NCBI GenBank assembly: GCA_947372575.1
Contig: CANBUF010000062.1
Coordinates: 1-8,613, forward strand
Direction of reading: 5' to 3'
DNA: 8,613 nt
DNA from: Alcaligenaceae bacterium
GTDB lineage: Bacteria > Pseudomonadota > Gammaproteobacteria > Burkholderiales > Burkholderiaceae
Position numbers and translations under genes: made by a program. The first letter of the stretch is position 1. Every line of letters begins with the position of its first letter. Under the pieces are notes generated by a model. The model saw nothing but the letters and a program-made list of their open reading frames with translations, did not search any database and had not been told where the DNA came from. This document shows positions 1-6,728 of this stretch, one piece after another.

Positions 1-218
1 GCGCCTGCCCCCACACCCGGAGCGACGCCCACGCCCGGAGCACCAACGCCCGCGCGAGGCGCAACGCCCACACCCGGTGCGCCACGGTCCAGGGGACGCG
101 CGACACATCCCACAGGTACGCCCGGGCCATTGCAATAGACTGCAGCAGAAGACGCTGGACCATACATCGAAAAGCCTGCAATCGCGAGCGTTGTCGCTAC
201 ATTCAAGAATCGTTTCAT
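1..218 (-). CDS. Secreted Gly/Val/Ala/Pro-rich repeat protein, 5' part only
   Basis: This is an unrecognised hypothetical protein, of which 72 complete codons are visible before the left edge; there is no stop codon. Translation from the ATG at 218-216 gives a basic start (MKRF), a hydrophobic stretch to about residue 18 and a small-residue region PASSAA, which is a plausible signal peptidase I site near residues 25-26. The mature part begins VYCNGPGVPVGC, with two cysteines (C29, C38) that could form a disulfide after export. It then becomes low-complexity: GAPGVGVAP occurs twice (46-54 and 59-67). A good ribosome binding site, AAGGGG, lies 6-7 nt before the ATG, which supports this start. 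The gene is transcribed divergently from malate synthase G. Short proteins of this style (export signal, a Cys-Gly-Cys-like head, Pro/Gly/Val repeats) are, as I recall, scattered in proteobacteria without known function. No role is assigned; the exported nature is inference. Confidence 0.72.
   Translation of the reverse strand, partial: MKRFLNVATTLAIAGFSMYGPASSAAVYCNGPGVPVGCVARPLDRGAPGVGVAPRAGVGAPGVGVAPGVGAG
18..83 (-). repeat. Tandem coding repeat GAPGVGVAP, two copies
   Basis: Two exact copies of the nonapeptide GAPGVGVAP are encoded at 83-57 and 44-18 on the minus strand, a period of 13 residues (39 nt). The second copy continues PGVGAG towards the window edge, so more copies may follow. 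At DNA level six of the nine codons differ between copies, all synonymously. The second copy contains VGVAPG, the classical elastin hexapeptide; this is a similarity of composition and does not imply homology. Confidence 0.8.
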
Positions 219-400
219 TTTTTACCCCTTATCGGTATAGATAGTTTTAATGCAAAATTCATTGGCATAGCGAATGAATGCTGGCATAGGCTCACATTGT
301 TCATCATAGTACTGACGGGAGCGAATCGATATCATTCATGTCAAAAACACCAGAAAAATCGGGTCACGAATGAAATATGCCCGTCAAGTCTAATAATTAG

Positions 401-406
401 TAAAAT
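401..406 (+). promoter_or_regulatory. Possible -10 element of the malate synthase gene
   Basis: TAAAAT matches the sigma-70 consensus TATAAT at five of six positions and lies about 35 nt before the start codon. A second AT-rich candidate, AATAAT, lies at 392-397. No acceptable -35 hexamer is found at 16-18 nt spacing from either, so an activator-dependent promoter is possible. This is a weak call. Confidence 0.25.
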
Positions 407-417
407 AGTCAACTATT
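404..417 (+). promoter_or_regulatory. Palindrome AATAGT-CA-ACTATT, candidate operator
   Basis: A perfect 6 bp inverted repeat with a 2 bp centre ends 24 nt before the glcB start codon and overlaps the proposed -10 box and the expected transcription start, a position typical of a repressor site. The heptamer GTCAACT also occurs twice in direct orientation, at 408-414 and 419-425, exactly 11 bp apart (about one helical turn), with a near copy GTCAAGT at 383-389. The core TAGT..ACTA recalls operators of GntR/FadR-type regulators, but the usual odd spacing of that family is not met. The regulator is therefore unknown. Confidence 0.35.
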
Positions 418-441
418 CGTCAACTTTCAGGGTTTTTCAGA

Positions 442-2664
442 ATGAATGCTCGCACCACATGTAATCGCCTTCAAGTCGCTACTGTTCTCTATCGCTTTAT
501 CGAAGATAAAGTACTCCCAGGGACTGGGGTAGACAGCGCAACATTCTGGAAAGGGTTTGATGCCCTGGTCAATGACCTGACACCAAAAAACCTGGCCTTG
601 CTTGCTGAACGCGATCGCATCCAGTTGGAGATGGATGCCTGGCACCGTGCACACCCCGGCCCGATTAGCGACATGCAGGCATATCGCAAGCAACTCGAAG
701 CCATCGGCTATCTGGTGCCTGTCCCAACTGAAGCGCTTGCTACAACAACCAACGTTGATGCCGAGCTTGCCTTGCAAGCGGGCCCACAACTGGTCGTCCC
801 TGTCCTGAATGCGCGTTATGCTTTGAATGCGGCCAATGCGCGCTGGGGTTCTCTGTATGACGCACTGTATGGCACGGATGCAATCTCCGAAGCCGAAGGT
901 GCTTCAAAGTCCGGTCCAGATGGAAAAGGCTACAACCCAGTGCGTGGTGCAAAAGTTATCGCCTTTGGCCGTAATTTTCTGAATCAGGCGGCACCGCTTG
1001 CCAAAGGATCGCACGCAGATGCGACACGCTACTTTATTCAGGATGCCAAACTGTCTGTAACGCTCAAAGACGGCAGCACGACCGGACTGGCCGAGCCCAG
1101 GCAACTGGTTGGTTATCAGGGCGAGATTTCTGCACCTGCTGCCATTTTGCTTGGTAACAACGGCATCCACATTGACATTCAAATCGATAATTCAAAAGGC
1201 ATCGGCAAAGACGATGCAGCAGGTGTCAACGATATCGTCTTGGAGTCCGCACTCTCGACGATTCTTGATCTCGAAGACTCTGTCGCGGTTGTTGATGCGG
1301 ATGACAAAGTCCTCGCGTATGACAACTGGCTGGGCATCCTAAAGGGCACACTGAGCGAAAGCGTCACGAAAAACGGAAAAACATTTACGCGTACACTCAA
1401 TCCGGATCGCAAGTACACCGCGGCAATCGGTGCCACCGATGCAAAAGATGGCATCGTGACGCTGCATGGCCGATCATTGCTGTTCCTGCGCAACGTTGGT
1501 CACCTGATGACCAACCCTGCGATTCTCGATGGCAATGGCAATGAAATTTTTGAAGGCATCCTCGATGCAGTCGTGACCGTCGCTATTGCAATGCATGACA
1601 TGAAACGCAGTAAAGATCACGCTTTTGGCAACTCGCGCACAGGTTCAGTCTATATCGTCAAGCCCAAGATGCATGGCCCTGCCGAGGTGGCATTCGCCAA
1701 TGAACTCTTTGGTCGAGTTGAACAAATCCTTGGACTGCCTGCCAATACTGTCAAGCTTGGCATCATGGATGAAGAGCGCAGAACCAGTGTCAACCTGAAA
1801 GCCTGCATCAACGAAGCGCGTGCACGTGTCGCCTTTATCAATACTGGCTTTCTGGATCGCACGGGCGATGAAATGCATACAGCTATGTACGCGGGCCCAA
1901 TGATTCGTAAGGGTGATATGAAGTCCAGCGCCTGGCTTGCTGCGTATGAGCGCAGCAACGTGCTGACGGGTTTGAGTTGCGGCCTGCGGGGTCGCGCACA
2001 GATCGGCAAGGGCATGTGGGCAATGCCTGACCTGATGGCAGCGATGCTTGAGCAAAAGATTGGTCATCCTAAAGCCGGTGCGAATACAGCCTGGGTACCC
2101 TCACCTACTGCCGCTACCCTGCACGCCTTGCACTATCACCAGGTCAATGTGGCCCAGATCCAGAAGGACCTCGAAAAAGTCGATGCAAAAGTCGAAATCG
2201 ATCGACTCTTGAATGATATTTTGCAAGTGCCGGTTGCTGTATCCCCGAACTGGTCCGCCACAGAAATTCAGCAAGAACTGGACAACAACGCACAAGGTAT
2301 TCTGGGCTATGTCGTACGATGGATCGACCAGGGCGTTGGATGCTCCAAAGTTCCTGACATACACAACGTTGGCCTCATGGAGGATCGTGCCACGTTGCGC
2401 ATTTCAAGCCAGCACATGGCCAACTGGCTGCTGCATGGCATCGTGACGCCCGCTCAGGTCAACGAAACCTTTCAGCGCATGGCGCGCGTTGTGGATCAAC
2501 AGAACGCAGGCGATGCGGCTTACAAACCTATGGCAGGTCATTTTGAGACATCGTCGGCGTACAAGGCTGCGTGCGACCTGGTCTTTAAAGGACTTGAACA
2601 GCCTAGCGGCTATACCGAGCCCCTGCTCCACGCATGGCGCCTGAAAGTAAAAGCGCAGGCGTAA
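442..2664 (+). CDS. glcB: Malate synthase G
   Basis: Cytoplasmic enzyme that condenses glyoxylate with acetyl-CoA to give malate and CoA, in the glyoxylate bypass and in glycolate/glyoxylate use. The 740-residue product is slightly longer than the usual 720-730 of this monomeric family and is collinear with E. coli GlcB as I remember it. Visible active-site motifs: [14 protein letters not shown] with R350 (E. coli R338); MDEERRT with the Mg2+ ligand E444 (E427); [13 protein letters not shown] with the second ligand D472 (D455); GCSKVPD with C634 (C617); MEDRATLR with the catalytic base D648 (D631). The offset changes from 12 to 17 because of about five extra residues around KRSKDHAFG (389-396). 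The C-terminus [12 protein letters not shown] is typical. The start is supported by the N-terminal [20 protein letters not shown], as in relatives; the ribosome site CAGGG (428-432) is weak, 9 nt upstream. The gene stands alone: its neighbour upstream is divergent and a strong terminator follows. Confidence 0.98.
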   Translation: MNARTTCNRLQVATVLYRFIEDKVLPGTGVDSATFWKGFDALVNDLTPKNLALLAERDRIQLEMDAWHRAHPGPISDMQAYRKQLEAIGYLVPVPTEALATTTNVDAELALQAGPQLVVPVLNARYALNAANARWGSLYDALYGTDAISEAEGASKSGPDGKGYNPVRGAKVIAFGRNFLNQAAPLAKGSHADATRYFIQDAKLSVTLKDGSTTGLAEPRQLVGYQGEISAPAAILLGNNGIHIDIQIDNSKGIGKDDAAGVNDIVLESALSTILDLEDSVAVVDADDKVLAYDNWLGILKGTLSESVTKNGKTFTRTLNPDRKYTAAIGATDAKDGIVTLHGRSLLFLRNVGHLMTNPAILDGNGNEIFEGILDAVVTVAIAMHDMKRSKDHAFGNSRTGSVYIVKPKMHGPAEVAFANELFGRVEQILGLPANTVKLGIMDEERRTSVNLKACINEARARVAFINTGFLDRTGDEMHTAMYAGPMIRKGDMKSSAWLAAYERSNVLTGLSCGLRGRAQIGKGMWAMPDLMAAMLEQKIGHPKAGANTAWVPSPTAATLHALHYHQVNVAQIQKDLEKVDAKVEIDRLLNDILQVPVAVSPNWSATEIQQELDNNAQGILGYVVRWIDQGVGCSKVPDIHNVGLMEDRATLRISSQHMANWLLHGIVTPAQVNETFQRMARVVDQQNAGDAAYKPMAGHFETSSAYKAACDLVFKGLEQPSGYTEPLLHAWRLKVKAQA

Positions 2665-2704
2665 GTACCGCCATACGCGATTCCATTGCATCCGCTAGAC
2701 CATC

Positions 2705-2737
2705 AATATGGCGCCTCAGGGCGCCATATTTTTATTT
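2705..2737 (+). terminator. Rho-independent terminator after glcB
   Basis: A perfect 11 bp stem, AATATGGCGCC / GGCGCCATATT, with the 4 nt loop TCAG is followed by TTTATTT. It begins 40 nt after the glcB stop codon. It should end the glcB transcript and separate it from the hydrolase/transport genes downstream. Confidence 0.93.
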
Positions 2738-2758
2738 GTATCCGGATTTTTTATTCAT

Positions 2759-2829
2759 GCTCAGATCATAAGTTTCACGACTAGCTTGGACCTTGAGTTG
2801 TTTTAAAGTAAGGTATTGCATATCTGAGC
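2759..2829 (+). repeat. Dispersed 8 bp inverted repeat in the leader of the M20 gene
   Basis: GCTCAGAT (2759-2766) is the exact reverse complement of ATCTGAGC (2822-2829), separated by 55 nt. The arms flank the possible promoter described at 2786-2814. They could be paired operator half-sites or base-pair in RNA, but an 8 bp match over this distance can also arise by chance. Confidence 0.3.
2786..2814 (+). promoter_or_regulatory. Weak candidate sigma-70 promoter for the hydrolase genes
   Basis: TTGGAC (2786-2791) and TAAGGT (2809-2814) are separated by 17 nt, upstream of the M20 peptidase gene. Because a strong terminator precedes this region, a promoter is expected somewhere in 2738-2887. 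The -10 match is poor, so this exact placement is a guess. Confidence 0.2.
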
Positions 2830-2887
2830 GGCCTGGCCTGTCGCCCAATTTTTTGATGCAACGCACCACAAGATCAAGGATCACCCC

Positions 2888-4348
2888 ATGAATGCAAGAG
2901 TCCCCCATCTCGATGCGGCCCAAGTGCTATCTGAAGTCAGTCAAGCCTGGGATCACGATCTGGTCAATCAACTCAGTGACTATATTGAAATCCCCGCCAA
3001 ATCGCCCGCCTTTGATCCGGACTGGGCTCAGTCGGGTTATCTGGAACTTGTACTCCAGCGGGCGGCAGATTGGGTGCGTGCGCAAAAAGTGGCGGGGCTG
3101 ACATTAGAAATTATTCGACTTCCCGGCCGCACACCTGTCATGTTTTTTGATGTCCAGGCAACACGTCCTCTCGCGCAAGGCAGCCAGACTGTCCTGATGT
3201 ATGGTCACCTGGACAAGCAACCTGAATTTGATGGCTGGCGTGCGGGGCTGGGTCCCTGGACGCCCAAATACATTGATGACAAACTTTATGGTCGAGGCAG
3301 TGCTGATGATGGCTATGCCACTTATGCGGCCATCACGGCCATTCAGGCACTTAAGTCACAAAACATCGAACACCCGCGCATTGTCGGTCTGATCGAGACA
3401 TGTGAAGAAAGTGGCTCGCCCGATCTACTACCCTACGTCGATGCACTGAGAAGCCGGATGGGGGACGTAGGACTCGTAATCTGCATGGACAGTGGTGCCG
3501 GGAATTACGATCAGCTCTGGCTCACGACCAGTCTGCGCGGGATGGCTTCGGGCGTGCTCAAAGTCGAAGTGCTCACTGAGGGCATTCACTCTGGCGATGC
3601 GTCTGGGCTCGTGCCGTCGAGCTTTCGAATCATGCGTCACGTCCTAGATCGTCTCGAAGACAGCGAAACAGGTCGCATGCTTCCCAAGAGTTTTCACTGT
3701 GAAATCCCGGTCGAGCGTCGCCAACAGGCCCAGGCCACGGCAGCGATTCTTGGCGATGAAATATACAAACGATTTCCCTGGGCACACCATGATTGCGGTG
3801 GCTCAAGCCTGGTAGCGATCCCGACGACGCTCGATCCTGTCGAAGCACTGATGCGGCGCACCTGGATGCCCACGCTCAGTGTCACGGGCGCCGAAGGCTT
3901 TCCTGCCTTGAAAGATGCAGGCAATGTTCTGCGTCCCTACACCGCGTTCAAACTTAGCCTGCGACTGCCTCCCCTGATTGATGCGGATGTCGCTGTTGCA
4001 GAGCTCAAGACACTGCTTGAGGACAATGCACCCTATCAGGCCAAAGTCACCTTTGAAGGCGCCAGTGCGTCAAGCGGCTGGAATGCACCCGCAATCACGC
4101 CCTGGTTTGAACAGGCACTGAATCAGGCCAGTCAGGCCCACTTCGGAGCCCCGGTTGGGTATATTGGCCAGGGTGGCACGATCCCACTCATGAACTTACT
4201 CAGTGAGGGATTCCCTACTGCGCAAATGATGGTGTGCGGCGTGCTTGGACCCAAATCCAACGCACACGGCCCCAACGAATTCTTGCATGTGCCCTATGCC
4301 AAGCGATTGACCGCTTCTGTGGCACATGTGATTGCACAAATGCCATGA
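2888..4348 (+). CDS. M20 family metallopeptidase (di-zinc dipeptidase/amidase type)
   Basis: A cytoplasmic co-catalytic metal hydrolase of the M20 clan (carnosinase, DapE, ArgE and CPG2 relatives), which cleaves dipeptide or N-acyl amide bonds. All family landmarks are present in the 486 residues: MYGHLDKQPE with ligand H107 and D109; GRGSADDG with bridging D140/D141; ETCEESGS with general base E173 and ligand E174; CMDSG with ligand D201; and NAHGPNEFL with ligand H460. GIHSGD (H234) lies in the inserted dimerisation domain, where this histidine normally completes the partner's active site. No signal peptide is visible. The start is set by AAGGA (2876-2880), 7 nt before the ATG, and the protein begins at the usual place for the family. 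The TGA at 4346-4348 overlaps two in-frame ATGs of the next gene, so co-transcription and translational coupling are likely. The HLDKQP/GLGPW form is a common unassigned proteobacterial subgroup; the substrate is unknown. Confidence 0.93.
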   Translation: MNARVPHLDAAQVLSEVSQAWDHDLVNQLSDYIEIPAKSPAFDPDWAQSGYLELVLQRAADWVRAQKVAGLTLEIIRLPGRTPVMFFDVQATRPLAQGSQTVLMYGHLDKQPEFDGWRAGLGPWTPKYIDDKLYGRGSADDGYATYAAITAIQALKSQNIEHPRIVGLIETCEESGSPDLLPYVDALRSRMGDVGLVICMDSGAGNYDQLWLTTSLRGMASGVLKVEVLTEGIHSGDASGLVPSSFRIMRHVLDRLEDSETGRMLPKSFHCEIPVERRQQAQATAAILGDEIYKRFPWAHHDCGGSSLVAIPTTLDPVEALMRRTWMPTLSVTGAEGFPALKDAGNVLRPYTAFKLSLRLPPLIDADVAVAELKTLLEDNAPYQAKVTFEGASASSGWNAPAITPWFEQALNQASQAHFGAPVGYIGQGGTIPLMNLLSEGFPTAQMMVCGVLGPKSNAHGPNEFLHVPYAKRLTASVAHVIAQMP

Positions 4349-4362
4349 TGGAGACAATAAAA

Positions 4363-6078
4363 ATGAAGGCACCTGCTGGCTCGCTGATTATTCGTCATGG
4401 CACGATCGTAGACGGCACCGGACAGCCACCTTATATGGGTGACATCAAAATCGTCGATGGAGTGATTCAGGAAGTCGGCAACGTGACTGGCACCGCAGAG
4501 CAGGAAATCGATGCGACCGGGCTCATTGTGACACCCGGCTTTGTTGATATCCACACCCATTACGATGGACAAGTAACCTGGAGCCATCAGCTCGCGTCAT
4601 CTTCTCAGCTCGGCGTGACCACCGTTGTCATGGGTAATTGTGGGATCGGTTTTGCACCCTGTCACCCAGAGCATCGCGACATCATGATGCGACTGATGGA
4701 AGGCGTGGAAGACATTCCAGGCGTCGTTCTCGAAGAAGGACTCCCCTGGAACTGGGAAAGCTTTCCGGAATACCTCGATGCACTCGATGCCAGACAATAT
4801 GACGCCGACATCGCCACACAAATTGGCCACGCCCCTTTGCGGATCCATGTCATGGGTGACCGGGGTGCCGCACGTGAGCCAGCAACTGATGCTGACATTG
4901 CCGCCATGGCGAAACTTGCTGGCGAGGCCGTAGTCGCTGGTGCACTGGGGTTTAGCACCTCGCGCACTATTCTGCATAAAAGCAGTGACGGTACCCATAC
5001 GCCAACACTCGGCTCAGCAGAAAAAGAATTAGCCGGCATTGCACAGGGACTGAAGAAAGTCGGTCTGGGCACGCTCCAACTTGTGACTGACTTTGATGAT
5101 GTGGATGAAGAGTTTGCAATGCTTCGCAGAATTGCCGAGCAATCAGGTCGACCACTTTCGCTCACGCTGCTCCAGCACGAGCACCTTCCTGATCGCTGGC
5201 GTCGTGTCATGTCACACATGCATGATGCAACTGATGCGGGCCTGAAAATGAAAGCACAGGTCGGTGCGCGCCCGGTTGCGTTGATTTTTAGCTTTGCCTT
5301 ATCGCTCTGCCCGTTCTCGCAATTACCAACCTATGAGTCACTGAAAGATTTACCTGCAGCGCAACGCTTGGAAAAACTTCGCGACCCAGCGATCCGTGCA
5401 AAAATTCTGGCCGAAGAGCATCAGGAAGCCATGTTTAAGCGTCGGGTCGCAAACTTTGAAAATCTCTACCCTCTTGGCGATCCCCCCGAATACGAACCCC
5501 ATCCGGAGAACTGTATCGCCGCAATCGCCGCACGACTGGGCAAGGCTCCTGCCGAAGTTGCCTATGATATTTTGTTGGGCGATGCAGGACAAGCCCTACT
5601 GTACCGCCCTCTCTATAATTACTCAGATCAGGATCTTGAAGTCGTACGCGAAATGTTACTGGATCGCGATTCAGTTCCAGGGCTCAGCGACGGTGGCGCC
5701 CATTATGGATTTATCTGTGACACGAGCTTTCCAACCTACCTGCTCACGCATTGGGCGCGCGATCGTACACGGGGTGAAAAAATCCCTCTGGCCCAACTTG
5801 TGAAATGGCAAACTCAGGATACTGCGTACACAGTCGGACTCAATGATCGCGGCCAGCTTTTGCCTGGCTATAAAGCTGACATCAATATTATTGATTTTGA
5901 AAAGCTGCATTTGCACGCTCCAAAAATTGTGTACGACCTACCCGCAGGTGGTCGGCGTCTCGGTCAAAAAGCTGATGGCTATCGGGCAACAATTGTCGCA
6001 GGCGTCGTGACCTATCGTGATGGCGTCGCAACCGGTGAACGGCCAGGAAGACTCATCAGAGGCCCACAAAAAATTTAA
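4363..6078 (+). CDS. Amidohydrolase, D-aminoacylase / N-acyl-D-amino-acid deacylase family
   Basis: A 571-residue amidohydrolase with the N- and C-terminal beta-sandwich segments (IIRHGTIVDGTG at 9-20; LPGYKADINIIDF at 500-512) around a TIM barrel. Characterised relatives hydrolyse N-acyl-D-amino acids to a fatty or acetic acid plus the D-amino acid. Metal-site motifs are VDIHTHYDGQ (H64, H66), MGNCGIGFAP (C93) and GLSDGGAHYG (catalytic D443). The two second-site histidines of Alcaligenes D-aminoacylase seem absent: the strand with THxR reads QLVTDFDD (D243), and the ISHH strand reads LTLLQ. The substrate and even a deacylase activity therefore remain unproven. Start choice: GGAG at 4350-4353 is 9 nt before the ATG at 4363. 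In-frame ATGs at 4345 and 4348 overlap the stop of the preceding gene and would lack a ribosome site, and an ATG at 4234 lies deep inside it. It forms a tight pair with the M20 gene. Confidence 0.9.
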   Translation: MKAPAGSLIIRHGTIVDGTGQPPYMGDIKIVDGVIQEVGNVTGTAEQEIDATGLIVTPGFVDIHTHYDGQVTWSHQLASSSQLGVTTVVMGNCGIGFAPCHPEHRDIMMRLMEGVEDIPGVVLEEGLPWNWESFPEYLDALDARQYDADIATQIGHAPLRIHVMGDRGAAREPATDADIAAMAKLAGEAVVAGALGFSTSRTILHKSSDGTHTPTLGSAEKELAGIAQGLKKVGLGTLQLVTDFDDVDEEFAMLRRIAEQSGRPLSLTLLQHEHLPDRWRRVMSHMHDATDAGLKMKAQVGARPVALIFSFALSLCPFSQLPTYESLKDLPAAQRLEKLRDPAIRAKILAEEHQEAMFKRRVANFENLYPLGDPPEYEPHPENCIAAIAARLGKAPAEVAYDILLGDAGQALLYRPLYNYSDQDLEVVREMLLDRDSVPGLSDGGAHYGFICDTSFPTYLLTHWARDRTRGEKIPLAQLVKWQTQDTAYTVGLNDRGQLLPGYKADINIIDFEKLHLHAPKIVYDLPAGGRRLGQKADGYRATIVAGVVTYRDGVATGERPGRLIRGPQKI

Positions 6079-6199
6079 TATTGACGTCCAGCCCTTAAAA
6101 GCAAACGCAGTTTTCAGTACAAAGTTTATGCAGTGATATAAATAAAAATGCATACGAAATACATAAAAATCACATAAAAATAATTTCAGGAGACAAGAC
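6079..6199 (+). promoter_or_regulatory. AT-rich gap before the NIPSNAP gene
   Basis: This 121 nt spacer is markedly richer in A+T than the flanking genes, especially 6121-6186, and contains TATAAAT (6137-6143), a possible -10 box. No -35 hexamer at good spacing was found and no terminator hairpin follows the amidohydrolase gene. It may hold an internal promoter, or it may simply be transcribed spacer. Confidence 0.25.
6184..6196 (+). repeat. 13 nt leader TTTCAGGAGACAA, copy 1 (ribosome binding site)
   Basis: TTTCAGGAGACAA precedes the NIPSNAP start codon; its AGGAG (6188-6192) lies 7 nt before the ATG. The same 13 nt recur at 6715-6727 before livH, and both genes continue with TGGCAA and T-rich codons. 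The match gives these two genes near-identical translation initiation regions. Confidence 0.7.
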
Positions 6200-6532
6200 A
6201 TGGCAATTTACGAATTACGCACGTATTCAGTGACAGTTGGCAAAATGAACGAGGTGATCTCCCTCTATCAAACACTGGGCTGGCCTGCACTCTCGCATCA
6301 TCCAAAAAAGTTGTGTGGGTATTTCACGGGCGACATCGGCGCCATCAACCAGATCATCCATCTCTGGAAGTTCGAGGACGATGCGGATCGCCGCGCCTTC
6401 TGGTCAGGGGTATTCAGCGATCCAGAATTCATGGCTTTTGCCAAGCAACTCAGGCCCTTGCTGCAACTGCAGGAAAATAAACTGATGCTTGCGGCGCCCT
6501 GGGGGCCCGAAGTCCAGAGTGGTCAAGGGTAA
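6200..6532 (+). CDS. NIPSNAP family protein
   Basis: A small 110-residue soluble protein of the NIPSNAP family, which adopts a dimeric alpha/beta-barrel (ferredoxin-like) fold. The typical elements are visible: MAIYELRTYSVTVGKMNE at the N-terminus, a GYFTGDIGAINQIIHLWKF strand region (40-58), the FEDDADRRAFW helix (58-68), and the closing LRPLLQLQENKLMLAAPWGP (84-103). The length corresponds to one complete domain. Bacterial members commonly lie in catabolic or transporter operons, but no reaction has been firmly assigned to them; eukaryotic NIPSNAPs are mitochondrial proteins. The start is supported by AGGAG 7 nt upstream and by the MAxYELRTY beginning that is standard for the family. It lies between two hydrolase genes and two permease genes on the same strand, which suggests a helper role in handling the same compound (inference). 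Confidence 0.93.
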   Translation: MAIYELRTYSVTVGKMNEVISLYQTLGWPALSHHPKKLCGYFTGDIGAINQIIHLWKFEDDADRRAFWSGVFSDPEFMAFAKQLRPLLQLQENKLMLAAPWGPEVQSGQG

Positions 6533-6539
6533 AAACTTA

Positions 6540-6553
6540 CAGGGCAAACCCTG
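6540..6553 (+). other. Short hairpin after the NIPSNAP gene
   Basis: CAGGG-CAAA-CCCTG forms a 5 bp stem with a 4 nt loop, extendable with TTA/TAA arms around one bulged A. It begins 8 nt after the NIPSNAP stop and is followed only by ATAATTT, so it is at best a weak terminator or an RNA-stabilising stem between this gene and livH. Confidence 0.35.
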
Positions 6554-6587
6554 ATAATTTAGACCGCTGGAAATTCAAATTTTCATA

Positions 6588-6593
6588 GATAAT
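6588..6593 (+). promoter_or_regulatory. Possible -10 element before livH
   Basis: GATAAT matches the TATAAT consensus at five of six positions, in the 196 nt gap before livH. No credible -35 box is seen 16-18 nt upstream, so an independent livH promoter is only suggested. Confidence 0.18.
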
Positions 6594-6594
6594 G

Positions 6595-6615
6595 GATGCA
6601 AATTAAACATGCATC
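6595..6615 (+). repeat. Inverted repeat GATGCA-N9-TGCATC
   Basis: A perfect 6 bp inverted repeat with the 9 nt AT-rich centre AATTAAACA lies 113 nt before livH, immediately after the GATAAT box. The position fits either an operator or an RNA hairpin in the leader. There is no direct evidence for either. Confidence 0.35.
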
Positions 6616-6714
6616 TGTGCCTTTGAGTTCAGCCTGAAAAATCGTCGCATTGCGGTCGGTCGAATCATTGGCCACAGTGCGATCAGCCGAAAATCCCATT
6701 AGAGGATTGGCAGA

Positions 6715-6727
6715 TTTCAGGAGACAA
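6715..6727 (+). repeat. 13 nt leader TTTCAGGAGACAA, copy 2 (ribosome binding site)
   Basis: Second copy of the 13 nt leader; AGGAG (6719-6723) lies 5 nt before the GTG start of livH. Its last base overlaps an ATG (6727-6729) that opens only a six-codon frame (stop at 6745-6747), so the GTG at 6729 is taken as the real start. Confidence 0.7.
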
Positions 6728-6728
6728 T

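Noticed and set aside
274..309. A plus-strand 11-codon frame starting ATGAATGCTGGC in the intergenic region
   Set aside because: There is no ribosome binding site, the product is very short, and it has no recognisable leader-peptide feature such as a run of one amino acid.
611..618. GCGATCGC octamer inside glcB, resembling the cyanobacterial HIP1 repeat
   Set aside because: A single occurrence inside a coding region; the gene content is not cyanobacterial.
1645..2067. Long minus-strand frames inside glcB
   Set aside because: They overlap the most conserved part of malate synthase, and their length is explained by the codon bias of the sense gene.
2740..2747. Palindrome ATCCGGAT after the glcB terminator
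   Set aside because: A lone 8 bp palindrome with no spaced partner or context; it is expected by chance.
4234..4362. Upstream extension of the amidohydrolase to an ATG at 4234 or to the ATGs at 4345/4348
   Set aside because: The extension would lie within the conserved C-terminal His motif region of the M20 gene, encodes Cys/Arg-rich sequence unlike the family, and lacks a ribosome site. GGAG correctly spaced before the ATG at 4363 explains the start better.
4662..5219. A 185-codon open frame on the minus strand inside the amidohydrolase gene
   Set aside because: It lies entirely antisense to a well-conserved coding region, is Ser/Ala/Pro-rich as expected of antisense frames, and shows no recognisable domain.
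5396..5803. A 135-codon plus-strand frame inside the amidohydrolase
   Set aside because: It is out of frame with a continuous conserved protein and has no recognisable motifs.
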